Below, piece by piece: positions 45,435 to 53,843 of a stretch of DNA of 64,000 nucleotides; position 1 is the first letter of the stretch; every line of letters starts with the position of its first letter. The DNA comes from Flagellimonas sp. HMM57 (GTDB taxonomy: Bacteria > Bacteroidota > Bacteroidia > Flavobacteriales > Flavobacteriaceae), in the NCBI RefSeq assembly GCF_021390175.1, contig NZ_CP090004.1, positions 2,843,001 to 2,907,000 on the forward strand, in the 5' to 3' direction. Under the pieces are notes generated by a model. The model worked only from the letters and a program-made list of their open reading frames with translations. It had not been told where the DNA came from and searched no databases. The position numbers and the translations under genes are program-made.

Positions 45435-45551
45435 CTCTATTTTTTTGTAGATAACTGTCTTATCATTACAACAACCCAACGGAAAAAAACCCTACTATAT
45501 TGTATAATAGCTCTTTTCAAGCCTTCTATTTGATAAAGATATTATCAAAAT

Positions 45552-45638
45552 CTACTTTTTTGAACTGGTCAAGCTTAGCAAAAGCAGCACTAGGTTAATA
45601 ACCAGTAACACTGATAGAATTGCAAAAAAGGTTCCCAT
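45552..45638 (-). CDS. 28-aa single-helix membrane protein, MGTFF family, copy 2
   Basis: The minus strand from the ATG at 45638 encodes 28 residues: MGTFFAILSVLLVINL, then VLLLLSLTSSKK, then TAG. Residues shared with copy 1 include the opening MGTFF, the Leu-rich helix, the central Asn at the same position, the LLL-S segment and the Lys at the end. The two copies are about 120 bases apart in the same direction, consistent with tandem duplication and divergence. Function unknown. Confidence 0.6.
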   Translation of the reverse strand: MGTFFAILSVLLVINLVLLLLSLTSSKK

Positions 45639-45737
45639 AGTGTTGTCTATTTAAAATGTGGGAAAGCTCGGTTTGTTTAATGTTTAGATGAAAAAAAGTG
45701 AAGAGGTTGCGTTTAGATCAAACAAAAAGTAAATAAA

Positions 45738-45761
45738 AAACCCAAGCATTAGCTTGGGTTT
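45738..45761 (-). terminator. terminator of the cold-shock gene
   Basis: AAACCCAAGC (45738-45747) and GCTTGGGTTT (45752-45761) form a 10-bp stem with loop ATTA; a T tract follows on the minus strand. Confidence 0.8.
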
Positions 45762-45787
45762 GTCTTATAAAAAAGTGTGCTGTTACC

Positions 45788-45982
45788 TTAATCTATAACT
45801 TGTACATTTACGGCGTTCAATCCTTTTTTACCTTGCTGTAGTTCGAATTCTACGGCGTCACCTTCTCTAATTTCGTCAATTAAGCCTGAAACGTGTACGA
45901 AGTGATCTGTGTTTGAACCTTCTTCAGTAATAAAGCCATAGCCTTTTGAATCATTGAAGAATTTTACTGTTCCTTTACTCAT
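45788..45982 (-). CDS. cspA: cold-shock domain protein
   Basis: A 64-aa single cold-shock domain that binds single-stranded RNA and DNA and melts mRNA structure. RNP1 is KGYGFITEE (residues 13-21) and RNP2 is DHFVHVSGL (26-34; the family often has VFVHFS). KKGLNAVNVQVID ends the barrel. It has its own terminator. A leader of unknown length lies upstream between it and the Prx6 gene. Confidence 0.95.
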   Translation of the reverse strand: MSKGTVKFFNDSKGYGFITEEGSNTDHFVHVSGLIDEIREGDAVEFELQQGKKGLNAVNVQVID

Positions 45983-46068
45983 AATAAAAACTAAAAATTA
46001 ATTTGAGCTGCAAATGTACAGTTAATTTATTGGAAACTAGGATTTTTTATTTTTTTTTGAAAAGTTTT

Positions 46069-46707
46069 CTACGCTGTAGGGTCCGGTGTTAAACGCAGGT
46101 AAGGCTTGACTTCTTCAACTCCTTTGGAAAAAATCTCCTTCGCCTCTTGGGTTGGTATTGATGGACTTACAACCACTTTTTCTCCATGTTCCCAGTTTGC
46201 CGGTGTTGCAACTTTATGATGTGCAGTCAACTGTAGTGAATCAATTACGCGCAATAACTCATAAAAATTACGTCCGGTCGAAGCAGGATAAGTTAAAATC
46301 AGCTTAACTTTTTTGTCGGGGCCTACGATGAAAACCGAACGAACTGTTAGAGTATCGTCCGCGTTAGGGTGAATCATATCGTACAAATCGGACACCTTTC
46401 TGTCTTCGTCCGCTATAATCGGAAAATTGACAATGGTATCTTGAGTTTCATTAATGTCTTTAATCCATTCAGCGTGCGATTCGGCACCGTCTACACTTAA
46501 GGCCATCATTTTTACATTGCGCTTTTCAAACTCATCCTTGAACTTGGCTGCTGTTCCTAATTCTGTAGTACAAACTGGTGTAAAATCAGCAGGATGAGAA
46601 AATAATATTCCCCAACCGTCACCTAGATAATCATAAAAATTTAGTGTTCCCTGTGAAGTTTCAGCAGTAAAATCGGGAGCTGTATCGCCTAATCTAATTG
46701 TAGCCAT
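46069..46707 (-). CDS. 1-Cys peroxiredoxin (Prx6 type)
   Basis: A 212-aa peroxidase that reduces hydrogen peroxide and organic peroxides. The peroxidatic Cys is in SHPADFTPVCTTELG near residue 47; it is the only Cys in the protein, so there is no resolving Cys and an external reductant is needed. Features of the Prx6 subgroup are the extended C-terminus and DKKVKLILTYPASTGRNFYELLRVIDSLQLT near 130-160. Confidence 0.94.
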   Translation of the reverse strand: MATIRLGDTAPDFTAETSQGTLNFYDYLGDGWGILFSHPADFTPVCTTELGTAAKFKDEFEKRNVKMMALSVDGAESHAEWIKDINETQDTIVNFPIIADEDRKVSDLYDMIHPNADDTLTVRSVFIVGPDKKVKLILTYPASTGRNFYELLRVIDSLQLTAHHKVATPANWEHGEKVVVSPSIPTQEAKEIFSKGVEEVKPYLRLTPDPTA

Positions 46708-46743
46708 ATATATTTTGTTAAAATTGAATAATAAATTACCCTA

Positions 46744-46751
46744 CAAAATTA
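46744..46751 (-). promoter_or_regulatory. -7 element for the Prx6 gene
   Basis: Read on the minus strand this is TAATTTTG, an exact TAnnTTTG match 37 bases before the ATG. Confidence 0.4.
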
Positions 46752-46869
46752 GTAGATTGTTTTTCTTAATGTTTTAGTTCTCGTTAAAAGTGTATTAAAG
46801 TTTTAAGCTTTGAACGGGAGAAGCAAAGTAACCAGGACGATAAACATGAAAGTTTGTTATTTTTAGCCT

Positions 46870-47412
46870 ATGGAAAATGATACATTGGAAAAACTACGAT
46901 ATCCCATTGGTAAATATGAGATTCCTGAGAAGATTACTGAAAATCATTTAAAAGAATGGATTGCCATACTGGAGCATTTACCCCAGCGATTGAACGATAT
47001 GGTGATTTCACTTACGGCTCAACAATTGGAAACCCCATATAGGCCAGGAGGATGGACCGTTAGACAGTTGATACATCATATTTCTGACAGCCACCACCAC
47101 AGTTACATACGATTTAAATGGGCTCTAACGGAAGATACACCCGTTATAAAACCTTATTTTGAGAAAGAGTGGTCCAAATTATTCGATGCAAAGACTGCAC
47201 CCATTCAAATGTCACTGGACCATCTTAAAGCTGTCCATGCCAAATTGGTTTACCTGCTAAAAGGGCTTTCCAGTGAGCAACTCCAGCGAAAATTTATACA
47301 TCCGGTGGGGAATGAGGAAACGACTTTGTTGGAAAATGTGGGTCGCTATGCTTGGCATGGCAGCCACCATTTTGCACATATTAAAAATTTAATCGAAAGA
47401 GAAGGCTGGTAG
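46870..47412 (+). CDS. YfiT-like DinB-fold putative metal-dependent transferase
   Basis: A 180-aa four-helix DinB/YfiT protein, related to bacillithiol S-transferases and metal-dependent hydrolases. LRYPIGKYEIPE near residue 8 is a typical YfiT start. The metal site is formed by HHISDSHHHSYIRFKWAL near 74-91 and the C-terminal YAWHGSHHFAHI near 158-169 (three His in all). Flavobacteria may use bacillithiol, which would fit a detoxification role; that is inference. Confidence 0.88.
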   Translation: MENDTLEKLRYPIGKYEIPEKITENHLKEWIAILEHLPQRLNDMVISLTAQQLETPYRPGGWTVRQLIHHISDSHHHSYIRFKWALTEDTPVIKPYFEKEWSKLFDAKTAPIQMSLDHLKAVHAKLVYLLKGLSSEQLQRKFIHPVGNEETTLLENVGRYAWHGSHHFAHIKNLIEREGW

Positions 47413-47413
47413 T

Positions 47414-47935
47414 TTAGACAGATTTGGTTAAAATCCACATCGCTTTTTCTGACGGTTTTACCCCTTTAAGTGTAAGTTCACTTTCCCTTTTTATCTGAAA
47501 ACCATTCTTTATATAAAAGTTGATGGCGTTTGCTTTTTTCATGGTGTCCAACCATATCATCTTTTTCTTGAGCCCTTTTGCATAAGCTTCAATTAATTGC
47601 AATGCTTTTTTTCCGTTTCCTTTACCAGAAAATTCTCGTAGCAAGTAGATTTTTTCAATCAATACCAAATCGTTTGCTGGGAGTTCATCTAATGGGCAAT
47701 CTATCACAAGCTTAACAATTCCTATAGTTGTATGTTCAGCTTTCACTAAAAAGTGGACCATATTCGTATTTGCCAATTCAGTTTTGACTACGTCTTTGGT
47801 GAAACTTTTTTCGATATATGGAGTGGGATTTTCATTTTCCCATAAATGTAAATAATGTTCTTTATACGATTTTGTGCCAATAGAAATATAGTTATCTATA
47901 GTTTTGGGCGAAAGAGGTTCCAAGACAATTCTCAT
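47414..47935 (-). CDS. GNAT-family N-acetyltransferase
   Basis: A 173-aa acetyltransferase. The acetyl-CoA site is in KIYLLREFSGKGNGKKALQLIEAYAKG near residues 90-115 (motif A; REFSGKGNGKK replaces the usual RxxGxG/A). KANAINFYIKNGFQIKRE near 134-151 is motif B, with the catalytic-type Tyr. It overlaps the cupin gene by 4 bases, so the pair is translationally coupled. Confidence 0.88.
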   Translation of the reverse strand: MRIVLEPLSPKTIDNYISIGTKSYKEHYLHLWENENPTPYIEKSFTKDVVKTELANTNMVHFLVKAEHTTIGIVKLVIDCPLDELPANDLVLIEKIYLLREFSGKGNGKKALQLIEAYAKGLKKKMIWLDTMKKANAINFYIKNGFQIKRESELTLKGVKPSEKAMWILTKSV

Positions 47936-48264
47936 ACCTTTTGTTGATTTCCTTCACCGCCTTCGGGACCATAGAAAAATACCCATGTTGAAAAATCTTC
48001 CGTAAAATTTTCGAACCGATGCACAACTCCTGAGGGAACGAATAAAAAATCCCCAGGACCATAGGTAGTTCGCTCGGTACCATTCAAAAACTCTCCCGTT
48101 CCTGAGATTATGACATAGATTTCATCTTGGGCATGTGGTTGCTGCAAATCCAATTGTTCGGGTTTATAGATTTCTACCTGCAAAGTACCATGCTCAAACA
48201 AACGGATAAACGGAGAGTTTTGTTCCGATAACTTTTTTATAGCTTCTTTTGGATTTATTTTCAT
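47932..48264 (-). CDS. cupin-domain protein
   Basis: A 110-aa single cupin. Motif 1 is QPHAQDEIYVIISGTGEFLNG near residues 39-59 with one His and Glu in place, and motif 2 is GPGDFLFVPSGVVHRFENF near 69-87. The metal set is therefore nearly complete. Such small cupins may bind a metal and sense or convert small molecules. It sits between a redoxin gene (11 bases upstream) and the overlapping acetyltransferase gene. Confidence 0.87.
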   Translation of the reverse strand: MKINPKEAIKKLSEQNSPFIRLFEHGTLQVEIYKPEQLDLQQPHAQDEIYVIISGTGEFLNGTERTTYGPGDFLFVPSGVVHRFENFTEDFSTWVFFYGPEGGEGNQQKV

Positions 48265-48275
48265 GGAAATGACTG

Positions 48276-48839
48276 TTAACGATTATCCTTCCATTTTATG
48301 TTGCAACCTATGCTTGGTTTTTGATGGGCACTTATAGCTTTTCTATTTAATAAAGAATCCATGGCGTTGCGTAAATCCGAACCCGTTACAGGGATACCAT
48401 TCCCCGGTCTGGAATCGTCCAACTGTCCTCGGTACACTAGTTCCGACTGTGCATTAAAAAGATAAAAATCAGGTGTGCATGCCGCATCGTATGCTTTGGC
48501 TACTTCTTGTGATTCATCATATAAGTATGGAAACGAATACTCTTCTTCTTTTGCTTTCAGTTTCATTAAATGTGGTGCATCTTGGGGATAGTTGACCACG
48601 TCGTTACTAGAAATAGCTATAAAATGTATGCCCTTGTCCTGGTACTCTTTTCCCATTTTGGAAATCTCTGGGCTAACATGGATGACAAATGGACAATGGT
48701 TACAAATAAACATGATGAGCGTACCGTTTCCTCCCTTCAATTCTTCAAGGGAACGAAATTTATCGGTTACCGTATCAAGTAGGTTAAACGAAGGTGCTTT
48801 TGTGCCCAAGGGCAACATATTACTTGGTGTACGAGCCAT
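48276..48839 (-). CDS. thioredoxin-like (AhpC/TSA-type redoxin) protein
   Basis: A 187-aa cytoplasmic thioredoxin-fold protein. The redox motif is MFICNHCPFV near residue 45 (CNHC). AACTPDFYLFNAQSELVYRGQLDDSRPGNG near 119-148 carries the cis-Pro and the strand after it. This CNHCPF family is common in bacteria and often annotated as thioredoxin-family or peroxiredoxin-like; the substrate is not known. It is the first gene of a redoxin/cupin/GNAT group. Confidence 0.9.
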   Translation of the reverse strand: MARTPSNMLPLGTKAPSFNLLDTVTDKFRSLEELKGGNGTLIMFICNHCPFVIHVSPEISKMGKEYQDKGIHFIAISSNDVVNYPQDAPHLMKLKAKEEEYSFPYLYDESQEVAKAYDAACTPDFYLFNAQSELVYRGQLDDSRPGNGIPVTGSDLRNAMDSLLNRKAISAHQKPSIGCNIKWKDNR

Positions 48840-48854
48840 TGTAGAAGGGTTTGA

Positions 48855-51374
48855 TTACATCATTTGTCCAAAGAAAATAGCGTTCATCAACAACTTATTG
48901 GTTCCATACCAAAATGCCCTAAAATTGGTGTTGTCCGTAAATAGAATAACGCTTCCTTTGCCCATTCTTTTTACTTTAAAGGGCACACTATTTTTGATAA
49001 GTTCTTCATTCTCTTCGGAAATGTAACCGCTCAACAATGGGTCGTTGGTATATTGGATTGGATTGTCGTAGCTGTTTTTTTCTGGCTTTAAATAAATATT
49101 GGTATTTCGGAACAATGCCAATTTATCATTTTTATAACCATAGTTGATGGGGTGGGAGCGGTCCAGCTTAGCTTCAAAGATTGCACCACCGGTGACTTGT
49201 GCACCACTAAAATCGCGTTTACGATCAAATGGAATATTTTTGGCGACCAATGTATCTTCCTTCATTTGTAGTTTTAAGAACTCATGTTTTTTAAACCAAT
49301 TGGCGGTGTTTCTATATCCAATGATGGTACCGCCGCTCTTTACCCAACTTTTAATTTTTTCCGCTCCTTTTTTATCCAAAATGCTACTCCTCCAACCACT
49401 GGGAATGATTAAATCTGAGTATTCTGCTAAATCCACTGTATTAAAGTAACGGGTATCTATTTTTGTGATTTTTATGTCGTAACGCGTATCGAAAAGATGC
49501 CAGATTTCGCCTGCGTCGTAAGGGCGTATACCATCGCCCACTAAAATTGCCACTTTTTGTTTTTTGATAGGGTCAAAATCATTACTTCCCAAGTCGATTC
49601 CTTGCGTAAGGCCAGTGGAAACAGCTGTGATTTCAATACCACTTTCTTTAGCGATTTCATTTAAAAAATCATACAGTTCCTTGGGATTCATTTCCTGATT
49701 ATGCACTGGTATCATAATAGTGCCATAATCATAATCTTTCCCTTCCAAAGTAAATGGAGATTTTGCTGTTTTTGCCCTTAGCCCTTTTTCTAAAATTTTG
49801 TTCAGCATTTTTGGGGAATAGTATTCATTCCATTCAAATAGGTAAGCATAATTACTTTGCTTATCGACTCTGCCACTGGGAGGATTAAAATCTATTACTT
49901 CATCACCTGCATTGGAAAGTGAAGTAAGGTTTGCATAATCTAAATTGAATGCCAAAGGAAAAGTCCAAGCGGATATGTCATAAAAAAGACTGTCTTGGAA
50001 GGTTGTTCTTTTCTCGAACATAGCATTGATAAGTCTCGGATTTTTTTGATTCATGGGAACCACATAGCTATATCCTTTTTTATACATTTTCCCTCCAATT
50101 TTGGTGTCAGAGGCCAACTCGTGAAATTTTATCTTGTGCCTGTTCAATATTTCGGCTAAATGCCATGTTTTGTAGGCATCCTTACTATCACCAAAGACAA
50201 TTGCTTTTGTTTTGCTCTTGGTCGCTTCATTGCGCATATCGCCATAAAACTTTTGTTGATAGTCCAGTATTTTGGTACGCATATTTTTGGCGGCCTCTAT
50301 GGTTGACATGGCAGTTGTGAATTGATTCCGAATAGTGAACGGAAACGTTAAGATACCGTTTTCACTTTCTTGAATATGCCCTCTTGAGCTTCCTTGTTCA
50401 AAAAGAATACCTATACTACCATTTACATCTGGAAAAGTAGAGCCTTTTCCGTAATAATAATCGTCATAGTTTTCCTCTGAATAATACAACGAGCCTATTT
50501 TATCCAATGCCTTGGCATGATAGGTTCCAATTTCCTTTGTGAGCTCTTGATTGATTTTTGGCGTCAACGGATTTACCCTGCTAGGTTCTCCTGGTTGAAA
50601 GAAAAATGTTGAGTTTGTTCCCATTTCGTGATGGTCGGTAAGAATATTGGGCAACCATTTATGGAAGGTTTCAATACGTGCCCTACTTTCGGGCAATTGA
50701 ACGGGTAGCCAATCACGGTTCATGTCGAACCAGTAATGATTTGTTCTTCCCCCTGGCCATACTTCATGATACTCTCTTTCATTGTTATCGGGATTCAGGT
50801 TCTTGCTCTTATTTACATTGGCCCAATATGCGAAGCGCTGGAGCCCATCAGGATTAAAACAGGGGTCCAATAGAACGACCATATTGTCCAACATAGCTTC
50901 AATTTCTGGACCCTGTGCCGCAGCCAAATAATAAGCATAGGCCAAAGAAGCGTTAGACCCACTTGGTTCATTTCCGTGAATGGAAAATCCTTGATACACT
51001 ATGATGGGCATTTCAGATGTATTCAGACCAGTATTTCCCTCGGACAGCCCAATATGTTGTTGCTGTATATTTTCAATATTCTGATGATTTTCAGGTGTGG
51101 TAATCGTAAGTAAAAGTATAGGTCTGCCCTCAAATGTTTCTCCGCGATTTTCGATGGTTATCCTATCGCTGGATGAAGCCAATTGTTGCATGTAGAACAT
51201 AAGCTTGTCATGCGTTACATGCCACTCCCCAACTTCATGCCCAATGATTTCTGATGGTTTTGGAATATTTTGGTCATAAGTCACATTATCGGGTAAATAA
51301 TACTCCAATGTTACATTTTGTGCGGTAAGGGTAAAGCTAAAGAGTGCAAAAAGCAGGATGCTGGTCAACCTCAT
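48855..51374 (-). CDS. M14-family zinc carboxypeptidase, exported
   Basis: An 839-aa secreted metallopeptidase with a signal peptide ending LTAQ. The N-terminal catalytic domain (about 50-380) has YQGFSIHGNEPSGSNASLA near 131-149 (zinc His and Glu), DPCFNPDGLQRF near 169-180, DMNRDWLPVQLPESRA near 217-232, and ILTDHHEMGTNSTFF near 244-258 (third ligand His). The C-terminal 450 residues hold a glutamine-amidotransferase-like region (VAILVGDGIRPYDAGEIWHLF) seen in Bacteroidota M14 relatives. It probably processes peptides outside the cytoplasm. Confidence 0.9.
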   Translation of the reverse strand: MRLTSILLFALFSFTLTAQNVTLEYYLPDNVTYDQNIPKPSEIIGHEVGEWHVTHDKLMFYMQQLASSSDRITIENRGETFEGRPILLLTITTPENHQNIENIQQQHIGLSEGNTGLNTSEMPIIVYQGFSIHGNEPSGSNASLAYAYYLAAAQGPEIEAMLDNMVVLLDPCFNPDGLQRFAYWANVNKSKNLNPDNNEREYHEVWPGGRTNHYWFDMNRDWLPVQLPESRARIETFHKWLPNILTDHHEMGTNSTFFFQPGEPSRVNPLTPKINQELTKEIGTYHAKALDKIGSLYYSEENYDDYYYGKGSTFPDVNGSIGILFEQGSSRGHIQESENGILTFPFTIRNQFTTAMSTIEAAKNMRTKILDYQQKFYGDMRNEATKSKTKAIVFGDSKDAYKTWHLAEILNRHKIKFHELASDTKIGGKMYKKGYSYVVPMNQKNPRLINAMFEKRTTFQDSLFYDISAWTFPLAFNLDYANLTSLSNAGDEVIDFNPPSGRVDKQSNYAYLFEWNEYYSPKMLNKILEKGLRAKTAKSPFTLEGKDYDYGTIMIPVHNQEMNPKELYDFLNEIAKESGIEITAVSTGLTQGIDLGSNDFDPIKKQKVAILVGDGIRPYDAGEIWHLFDTRYDIKITKIDTRYFNTVDLAEYSDLIIPSGWRSSILDKKGAEKIKSWVKSGGTIIGYRNTANWFKKHEFLKLQMKEDTLVAKNIPFDRKRDFSGAQVTGGAIFEAKLDRSHPINYGYKNDKLALFRNTNIYLKPEKNSYDNPIQYTNDPLLSGYISEENEELIKNSVPFKVKRMGKGSVILFTDNTNFRAFWYGTNKLLMNAIFFGQMM

Positions 51375-51409
51375 GAAATTGTGTTTAAGTTAGTTAGTGC
51401 TAAAAATAA

Positions 51410-51438
51410 AAAACGACCTGCGTAATACAGGTCGTTTT
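51410..51438 (-). terminator. terminator of the DUF3276 gene
   Basis: AAAACGACCTG (51410-51420) and CAGGTCGTTTT (51428-51438) form an 11-bp stem with a 7-base loop and a T-rich tract on the minus side. Confidence 0.8.
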
Positions 51439-51460
51439 AAGGTTTTTTTAAAGGTTCAGT

Positions 51461-51832
51461 TTAGATATCATCAAAATCGACATCGGTAAAACTGCTCTTG
51501 GTTTCACTTTCGTTCGAGCTAGTCTCTTCTTCCTTCTTAAAGTCTTTTTGATGGCGTTCTGAGATTACTTCTTGTCCCTTTTCATCTATGATGTAATCCA
51601 TCATCTCTTCCATGATATCCTTGAAAGCTGTAAAATCTTCCTTGTACAAGTAGATTTTGTGTTTTTTGTAATGAAAAGAACCATCATCATGGGTGAATTT
51701 TTTGCTTTCTGTGATGGTTAGATAATAGTCACCGGCTTTAGTACTTCTTACATCAAAAAAGTAAGTTCTTCTCCCGGCCCTTAAGACTTTGGAGTAAATT
51801 TCCTCTTGGTCCATAATATCTTTATCTCCCAT
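51461..51832 (-). CDS. PUR-domain (DUF3276) DNA/RNA-binding protein
   Basis: A 123-aa protein. The core (residues 9-85: SKVLRAGRRTYFFDVRSTKAGDYYLTITESKK and HKIYLYKEDFTAFKDIMEEMMDYI) is a PUR repeat like those of Pur-alpha and bacterial Pur proteins, which bind single-stranded nucleic acid as dimers. The C-terminal 35 residues are acidic and disordered. The ATG at 51832 gives MGDKDIMDQEEIY; an in-frame ATG at residue 7 is also possible. Confidence 0.88.
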   Translation of the reverse strand: MGDKDIMDQEEIYSKVLRAGRRTYFFDVRSTKAGDYYLTITESKKFTHDDGSFHYKKHKIYLYKEDFTAFKDIMEEMMDYIIDEKGQEVISERHQKDFKKEEETSSNESETKSSFTDVDFDDI

Positions 51833-51911
51833 ATGGTCTAGTATAATTTAGTGCAATGATGAATAATTCTACCAAAAATGTAAAAAAAAAGCTAAATCAG
51901 CAACTTTTTTA

Positions 51912-53663
51912 TTATTCTTTCTCAGAGAGTTGATTAAGATACAATTCTTTATAGTATCCTTCTACGCTATTCAATTGCTCATGTGTCCCTTCTTGTAATA
52001 TTTTACCATTTTCAAGTACAATGATCTTGTCGGCATTTTTAGCAGAAGATACTCTATGGCTAACCAATAAGGTGGTTTTTTCTTGTGAAAGCTGTTTTAA
52101 GTTATTAAGTATTTCCTCTTCAGTTTCGGTATCCACTGCCGAGAGACAATCATCAAAAAGATATATTCTTGGGTCTTTCAACAACGCTCGGGCTATGGAA
52201 ACACGCTGTTTTTGCCCTCCACTTAGGGTGATGCCCCTTTCACCTAGAATGGTGTCGTATTTTTTGGCGAAACCTTCTATATTTTCGTGTACTACAGCTT
52301 TTTTTGCAACCTTAACTATCTCGTCAAAAGAAGCTTCTTCATTACCAAAACGGATATTGTTGGCAATGGTGTCTGAGAAAAGAAAGGCATCTTGTGGTAC
52401 AGCTCCGATAGCACTTCGCAGACTATTTAAATTTAATTGTTGAATTGGAGTGTCATCAATCAATATTTCGCCTGAGGATACATCGTGCAATCGGGCTACC
52501 AAATCCAAAATAGTAGATTTTCCTGAACCGGTCTTTCCTAAAAACGCAACGGTTTCACCAGCTTTTACTTGAAAAGAGATATTTTCTAGAGCGGTGATGT
52601 CTGTGTCTTCATAAGTGAAGGTCACGTTTTTAAATTCTATGCTTCCCTTAATTGGAGTAGCTTTCTGAACCTCATTTTTTATGGTTGGCTTTATCTTTAA
52701 AAACTGGTTGATTCTTTTTTGTGAAGCTTCTGCTCTTTGTATAATTGAGGTAAGCCACCCCACGATGGCAACAGGCCAAGTAAGCATGTTTACATATAGT
52801 ATAAACTCGGCTATAATACCAATAGTTGCAATTTCACCATTGATATATTGCTTTCCGCCTATATAAATCACAAAAATATTACTGATTCCAATAAGTAAGA
52901 TCATCAATGGAAAAAACCATGCATTAACTTTAGCCAGATCCATACTGGTATTTTTTCCTTCCAAAGCCAAATCACCAAGCTCTGCATTGATTTTTGGCTC
53001 TAACCCATATGCTTTTATGACCGCGACCCCAGAGAAAGACTCTTGCGTAAACGTAGAAAGTGTAGATAGGTATTCTTGGACTTTAGTACTTCTCTTGTGA
53101 ATGATTTTACTGATTTGGTATATGAGAACCGATAAAAATGGCAATGGGAGCAAGGTATAAGTTGCGAGAGTCGGTGCTTTTATGAACATCAATGGAATTA
53201 AGCATACAAAAAGTGTAATGGTCTGTATCCCATACATAATGGCCGGTCCACCGTACATGCGAACTTGATTGACATCCTCACTGATTCGGTTCATTAAATC
53301 CCCAATACGATTCTTTTTATAGAAGTTAAGGTTTAAGAATTGATAATGATCAAAAACCTCATTTTTTAAATCGTATTCAATATAGCGGGAAACATTTATA
53401 ATGGTCTGCCGCATCAAAAAAGTAAAGAGACCGGAGAGAAGGGCGGCGCCTACAATAATCAAAATATACTCGAATAGGAGTCCTTTGGCTTCTGATACAG
53501 GAATAGTGTTTGATACAAAATCTTCGACCGCCTGAATGGATTTGTTCACATAGGAAGGCATTATAAGGGAAAAAACACGGGCCACTATGGTAATAAGAAT
53601 ACCCAACAATAGTTTTAACCAGTACTTTTTAAAGTATTTGTTCAGGTGTTTTAGTTCCTTCAT
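51912..53663 (-). CDS. ABC exporter (fused permease-ATPase) with degenerate catalytic site
   Basis: A 583-aa MsbA/MDR-type half-transporter: six membrane helices (about 15-320) and a nucleotide-binding domain (about 340-575). Walker A is GKTGSGKST near 375, the signature LSGGQKQR near 477, and the H-loop is in VSHRVSSA. Walker B and the following residue read IYLFDDCLSAVD: Asp replaces the catalytic Glu. That change is typical of one half of heterodimeric exporters, which need a partner with a normal site. No partner gene is next to it. Confidence 0.92.
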   Translation of the reverse strand: MKELKHLNKYFKKYWLKLLLGILITIVARVFSLIMPSYVNKSIQAVEDFVSNTIPVSEAKGLLFEYILIIVGAALLSGLFTFLMRQTIINVSRYIEYDLKNEVFDHYQFLNLNFYKKNRIGDLMNRISEDVNQVRMYGGPAIMYGIQTITLFVCLIPLMFIKAPTLATYTLLPLPFLSVLIYQISKIIHKRSTKVQEYLSTLSTFTQESFSGVAVIKAYGLEPKINAELGDLALEGKNTSMDLAKVNAWFFPLMILLIGISNIFVIYIGGKQYINGEIATIGIIAEFILYVNMLTWPVAIVGWLTSIIQRAEASQKRINQFLKIKPTIKNEVQKATPIKGSIEFKNVTFTYEDTDITALENISFQVKAGETVAFLGKTGSGKSTILDLVARLHDVSSGEILIDDTPIQQLNLNSLRSAIGAVPQDAFLFSDTIANNIRFGNEEASFDEIVKVAKKAVVHENIEGFAKKYDTILGERGITLSGGQKQRVSIARALLKDPRIYLFDDCLSAVDTETEEEILNNLKQLSQEKTTLLVSHRVSSAKNADKIIVLENGKILQEGTHEQLNSVEGYYKELYLNQLSEKE

Positions 53664-53711
53664 AAAAGGGAAAAAATCGATTTAGATTTTGAAGATAGTT
53701 TGATAGCACGG

Positions 53712-53719
53712 CAAATATA
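53712..53719 (-). promoter_or_regulatory. -7 element for the ABC exporter gene
   Basis: Read on the minus strand this is TATATTTG, an exact TAnnTTTG match, 49 bases before the ATG. Confidence 0.4.
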
Positions 53720-53794
53720 TAGGTTTACCCACAAAGTAAATGTTATAAAACCAATAAGAAAACAACTTTGGTAGGTTGGATGGAAATATAAGAT

Positions 53795-53802
53795 TACTTT
53801 TG
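53795..53802 (+). promoter_or_regulatory. -7 element for nusB
   Basis: TACTTTTG is an exact TAnnTTTG match, 42 bases before the ATG; TTTG at 53767-53770 is a possible -33 but slightly far. Confidence 0.45.
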
Positions 53803-53843
53803 CGCTGAGAAAGCCAAATAACGACTTTAAAAGTTCTTTAAAA

